Source: JACPHB01 sp964495505 (GTDB taxonomy: Bacteria > Patescibacteriota > Minisyncoccia > UBA10092). Taken from it: DNA of 6,869 nt. Shown here one piece after another: positions 4,852 to 6,869 of this stretch. The stretch is taken from contig CAZBVM010000028.1 of the NCBI GenBank assembly GCA_964495505.1, positions 1 through 6,869 on the forward strand, read 5' to 3'. Positions within the stretch are counted from its first letter, which is position 1. Each line of letters begins with the position of its first letter. A program made the position numbers and the translations under genes. Below the pieces are notes generated by a model. The model was not told the DNA's origin, ran no database searches, and saw nothing but the letters and a program-made list of their open reading frames with translations.

Positions 4852-4879
4852 TTGACTTACCTGTTGTTATTATGATAAT
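4852..4879 (+). promoter_or_regulatory. Promoter for the 4929-5671 operon, overlapping the tRNA terminator
   Basis: TTGACT (4852-4857), 16 nt spacer, GATAAT (4874-4879, 5 of 6). The predicted start at about 4886 lies at the end of the terminator's first arm. Transcripts begun here would lack that arm and escape the terminator, while read-through from gpmI and the tRNAs would be stopped. Confidence 0.55.
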
Positions 4880-4908
4880 AACTAAATAGTTTTTAATTTA
4901 GTTTTTTT
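4880..4908 (+). terminator. Terminator after tRNA-Lys
   Basis: AACTAAAT (4880-4887) pairs with ATTTAGTT (4896-4903) around an 8-nt loop, followed by TTTTT (4904-4908). A small GTTATTA/TAATAAC hairpin (4866-4882) precedes and overlaps it. The stem is A-T rich but the placement behind the tRNA is right. Confidence 0.6.
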
Positions 4909-4918
4909 ACAAACTAAA
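4897..4918 (+). promoter_or_regulatory. Hairpin at the ribosome-binding site of the 4929 gene
   Basis: TTTAGTTT (4897-4904) pairs with AAACTAAA (4911-4918) around a 6-nt loop. It shares its left arm with the preceding terminator, so the two exclude each other, and its right arm covers the first bases of the AAAGGAG Shine-Dalgarno (4916-4922). It could tune translation; the stem is weak. Confidence 0.35.
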
Positions 4919-4928
4919 GGAGTCGGCA

Positions 4929-5117
4929 ATGCTGGAACAAGATTTTGATAGAGGCCTGGTTCCGATGAAATGCGACAAAGAAAACTGCGATTACAAGCTT
5001 CCCCACTATCATTGCAAGGTTTGCGAAAAGCAAGTGAATAGCGACGAACTTCGCCGCGATTATCATCCCTGTTGCTCGGTAGAATGTATTAAAATTTATA
5101 ACGCCCGGCTCGCCTAG
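4929..5117 (+). CDS. Small Cys/His-rich putative zinc-binding protein
   Basis: A 62-residue protein with AAAGGAG 6 nt before the ATG. Cysteines at 15, 20, 29, 32, 48, 49 and 53 and histidines at 26, 28 and 46 form a pattern C-x4-C-x5-H-x-H-C-x2-C-x13-H-x-C-C-x3-C. That is enough for one or two structural zinc sites; the tail CCSVEC resembles the C-terminal knuckle of treble-clef or FCS-type fingers. I recognise no named family. The gene is first of two, with the next start 14 nt beyond its stop and a good ribosome site between, so the pair is an operon. A role in nucleic-acid or protein contact is plausible for such a peptide, but this is inference. Confidence 0.8.
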   Translation: MLEQDFDRGLVPMKCDKENCDYKLPHYHCKVCEKQVNSDELRRDYHPCCSVECIKIYNARLA

Positions 5118-5131
5118 GAAAGGAGAAAGCC

Positions 5132-5671
5132 ATGCCCTACGTTATGCAAGAACAGATAGTGTTGTTGGAGGAAGATTTGACTGGTTTGGCAAATAAAATT
5201 TGCGACAAATACCAAATGACAAGATTTCGTCTTTTTGCTTACCAATATGCCTGCTTTAATCTGGGAGTTAAAATTCTGCCGCAAAGACGTTATGCAACGC
5301 TTTCGGCGGTTCGCGCTGTATATAGTGATGCCAGTTTTGAATGGCAACGTCGTCTGAAGGTTAAACCAAAAAAATTTGTTAGTGCCTGTATCGCTGAATT
5401 CCCGATATTAGATGAGAAAATAAAAACTTTATCGGAAAAAATAATCTTTATTGCTTCTCAAAGCAATGAACCCCATCTTGCTTGGCAAGGACTTTTTAAC
5501 TACTCTATGTTTATTTTAGGTTTAAAAATCAAAGATAAAGAAAATTATGACAATAGTGAATTTTCATCTCTCGTTGCCGGAGTATTAGAATATTTGCATA
5601 ATTATTTTTATAAAACTGAAATGGTTCCATATGAAGACGAGCAAATTATCAAAAACGGCGATGTTTTATGA
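5132..5671 (+). CDS. Hypothetical helical protein
   Basis: A 179-residue cytoplasmic protein without signal peptide or obvious membrane span. The AGGAAAGGAG ribosome site (5116-5125) overlaps the stop of the preceding gene and fixes the start at 5132. It appears mostly alpha-helical. Two segments look like an internal duplication: LFAYQYACFNLGVKI at about residues 34-48 and LFNYSMFILGLKI at about 121-133, each followed by a charged turn and Tyr. I recognise no family and see no catalytic motif. It is second in an operon with the small Cys/His-rich protein, so the two may act together. It ends in TGA just before a bidirectional terminator. Confidence 0.8.
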   Translation: MPYVMQEQIVLLEEDLTGLANKICDKYQMTRFRLFAYQYACFNLGVKILPQRRYATLSAVRAVYSDASFEWQRRLKVKPKKFVSACIAEFPILDEKIKTLSEKIIFIASQSNEPHLAWQGLFNYSMFILGLKIKDKENYDNSEFSSLVAGVLEYLHNYFYKTEMVPYEDEQIIKNGDVL

Positions 5672-5675
5672 AATT

Positions 5676-5698
5676 AAAAGACGGTTTAACCGTCTTTT
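5676..5698. terminator. Bidirectional terminator between convergent genes
   Basis: AAAAGACGGT (5676-5685) pairs perfectly with ACCGTCTTTT (5689-5698) around the 3-nt loop TTA, with T-runs on both strands. The loop is the stop codon (5686-5688) of the minus-strand lyase gene, whose last codons (Lys-Lys-Asp-Gly) form one arm. It serves both the 4929-5671 operon and the lyase gene. Confidence 0.85.
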
Positions 5699-6693
5699 TT
5701 AAATCCATCAGATTTTAGAAGCCGCGAAGCGGCATCGGGATTGTATCGCTTTTCAATTTCCTGATAGCGGTCAACGCCCATCACTTTCATAATATTTTCA
5801 ACTGGGCTTCCAGAAATTATTTCACGAAATTCCACCAAGGCCTCAAGGCCCAATCTTTCAAATTTTCCGGCCAGAAAATAAGTCGCGAAAGTGCTTATTA
5901 AAAGTTCCGGATAGGTGGAAAAGCGGAGTTTATAGCCCATTTCAATAAGCTTCTCGTCGGTAACGCGATTGGGCCTTTGCCAATCAAGATCAAGAAATGA
6001 AGTCGAAACATTGAATGAAAGTGGCAGATTCGGATGATGTTTTTTTACGCCTTCAGAAAACGCCTCGGCGCTGGCGCAGTCGGGGTTGGGAAACTCGCAC
6101 CAAACTGAATCGGCGCCCGCGTCGGCGTAAACTACGGCCCGCTTGATCGCCTCCTCAATGTCGCCGCCCAAGCGTAAATCCTTGTTTGATCCGGCAGCAG
6201 AAAAAGCGTCGGTTCTGGCAATAATAAAGCGCGTTGGATCAAGCTCGTTTCTGACATCAATCACGGCTCGAAGTTTGCCTAAAAATTCCTTAAGCGGCAG
6301 GAGTTCCTTGCCGGCGATATGGCCGCAGCGCTTTGGATATTTTTGGTCTTCAATATGAATGCCGGCAACTTTTGTCGTTTCTAAAAATTCTCTTGCCGTA
6401 CGCATGGCGTTATGAACCGCGCCATAGCCGTCGTCAATATCGCAAACCACCGGAACATTAATCGCATCCACGATATATCGGGCATGCTGCAACATTTCAG
6501 TCATCGTCGTTATTCCCATATCAGGGAAACCTCGCACGGCCGAAGCGGCGTAACCGCCGACATAAATACACTCGCTGCCCGCCACAGTGGCGGCAATGGC
6601 GCCGGAGGCGCTCATTACTCCAAAAGCGAAAACACCTTCAGGTCGAGCAATTAATTCTCGCAGCCTTATTCCTTTGTCTTTGCCTCTTTCCAT
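5686..6693 (-). CDS. Isocitrate lyase / methylisocitrate lyase family enzyme
   Basis: A 335-residue cytoplasmic TIM-barrel enzyme of the isocitrate lyase/PEP mutase superfamily. Members cleave C-C bonds with Mg2+: isocitrate to glyoxylate plus succinate, or 2-methylisocitrate to pyruvate plus succinate. KRCGH (121-125) carries the catalytic Cys123 typical of the lyases and absent from PEP mutases. CDIDDGYG (D85, D87) and HIEDQ (E115) supply metal ligands, and IIARTDA follows. N-x-S-x-S-F (NVSTSF) recalls NCSPSF of isocitrate lyase rather than PrpB. Its length is nearer PrpB (about 295) than isocitrate lyase (about 430), so substrate cannot be assigned. GGGGGAAG precedes the ATG at 6691-6693. 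No methylcitrate or glyoxylate genes are visible nearby. It reads visibly more GC-rich than its neighbours, hinting at transfer. Confidence 0.88.
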   Translation of the reverse strand: MERGKDKGIRLRELIARPEGVFAFGVMSASGAIAATVAGSECIYVGGYAASAVRGFPDMGITTMTEMLQHARYIVDAINVPVVCDIDDGYGAVHNAMRTAREFLETTKVAGIHIEDQKYPKRCGHIAGKELLPLKEFLGKLRAVIDVRNELDPTRFIIARTDAFSAAGSNKDLRLGGDIEEAIKRAVVYADAGADSVWCEFPNPDCASAEAFSEGVKKHHPNLPLSFNVSTSFLDLDWQRPNRVTDEKLIEMGYKLRFSTYPELLISTFATYFLAGKFERLGLEALVEFREIISGSPVENIMKVMGVDRYQEIEKRYNPDAASRLLKSDGFKKDG

Positions 6694-6733
6694 CGCTTCC
6701 CCCAGATTAAAGTAAAAAGAACTATTTACTTAA

Positions 6734-6762
6734 AAGATAACAACTTTGAAACCGTTTGTAAA
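6734..6762 (-). promoter_or_regulatory. Promoter of the lyase gene
   Basis: On the minus strand, TTTACA (6757-6762, 5 of 6), 17 nt spacer, TATCTT (6734-6739, 4 of 6). The predicted start is about 6727, with a leader of roughly 35 nt. Its -35 lies on the same bases as the -35 of the divergent tRNA-Ser promoter. Confidence 0.5.
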
Positions 6763-6784
6763 TTCCTTATTAAAACGTTAACAT
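6756..6784 (+). promoter_or_regulatory. Candidate promoter of tRNA-Ser
   Basis: TTGTAA (6756-6761), 17 nt spacer, TAACAT (6779-6784, 4 of 6). The predicted start at about 6791 lies 5 nt before the tRNA. The match is moderate and the surrounding DNA is AT-rich. Confidence 0.4.
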
Positions 6785-6795
6785 TTAATACTAAT

Positions 6796-6869
6796 GGAGG
6801 GGTGCCGGAGAGGTTTATCGGCCAGGTCTCGAAAACCTTGGGGGTCGCAAGACCCACGCGAGTTCAAAT
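6796..6869 (+). tRNA. tRNA-Ser (anticodon CGA), 3' end outside the window
   Basis: It begins GGAGGGG (acceptor 5' strand), then TG, a serine-type D arm, and anticodon loop CTCGAAA with anticodon CGA at 6830-6832 (codon UCG). The long variable arm GGGTC-GCAA-GACCC marks a class II tRNA. The sequence ends within the T loop (CGAG-TTCAAAT), so the acceptor 3' strand is missing. The outer anticodon-stem pair (6823/6839) is a C-T mismatch. Confidence 0.93.

Noticed and set aside
4597..4875. Plus-strand 92-codon frame
   Set aside because: It is a translation of two tRNA genes and their spacer.

Overview
This window looks like chromosomal DNA of a Patescibacteria/CPR-type bacterium, probably Parcubacteria-like. 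That is an inference from a moderately AT-rich genome with tightly packed short genes, a PaaX-like regulator with a Cas2-fold domain of a type common in that group, tRNA genes without an encoded CCA, and many orphan proteins. Genes 3031-4593 and 5132-5671 end in TGA in normal places, so the UGA-recoded CPR lineages are unlikely. One 10-N scaffold gap lies at 975-984.

Region 1 (1-1381, minus strand) is the str ribosomal operon, read rpsL, rpsG, fusA. It starts from a near-consensus promoter (TTGACA-17-TAAATT). Its roughly 155-nt leader can pair with the rpsL ribosome-binding site and start codon, and also carries a decoy copy of that site. Both intercistronic gaps hold related long AU-rich hairpins. 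The gap falls inside rpsL, and the sequence beside it does not belong to S12, so rpsL is either interrupted by an intervening element or misassembled.

Region 2 (1414-2908, minus strand) holds an orphan exported protein (1454-1993) and a PaaX-like winged-helix/Cas2-fold regulator (2261-2830). Around them are three dyads of one architecture: CCKCAYA-N6-CTCGAG-N6-TRTGMGG. Two lie upstream of the exported-protein gene and the third overlaps the regulator's own -35 element. This is the best candidate here for an undescribed regulatory circuit.

Region 3 (2995-4908, plus strand) has gpmI (glycolysis) on an apparently leaderless transcript, then tRNA-Arg(UCG) and tRNA-Lys(CUU), closed by a terminator that overlaps the next promoter.

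Region 4 (4852-5698, plus strand) is a two-gene operon of unknown function: a 62-aa Cys/His-rich putative zinc protein and a 179-aa helical protein. It ends in a bidirectional terminator shared with the convergent gene.

Region 5 (5686-6869) has an isocitrate lyase/methylisocitrate lyase family enzyme (minus) diverging from a tRNA-Ser(CGA) gene that runs off the window.
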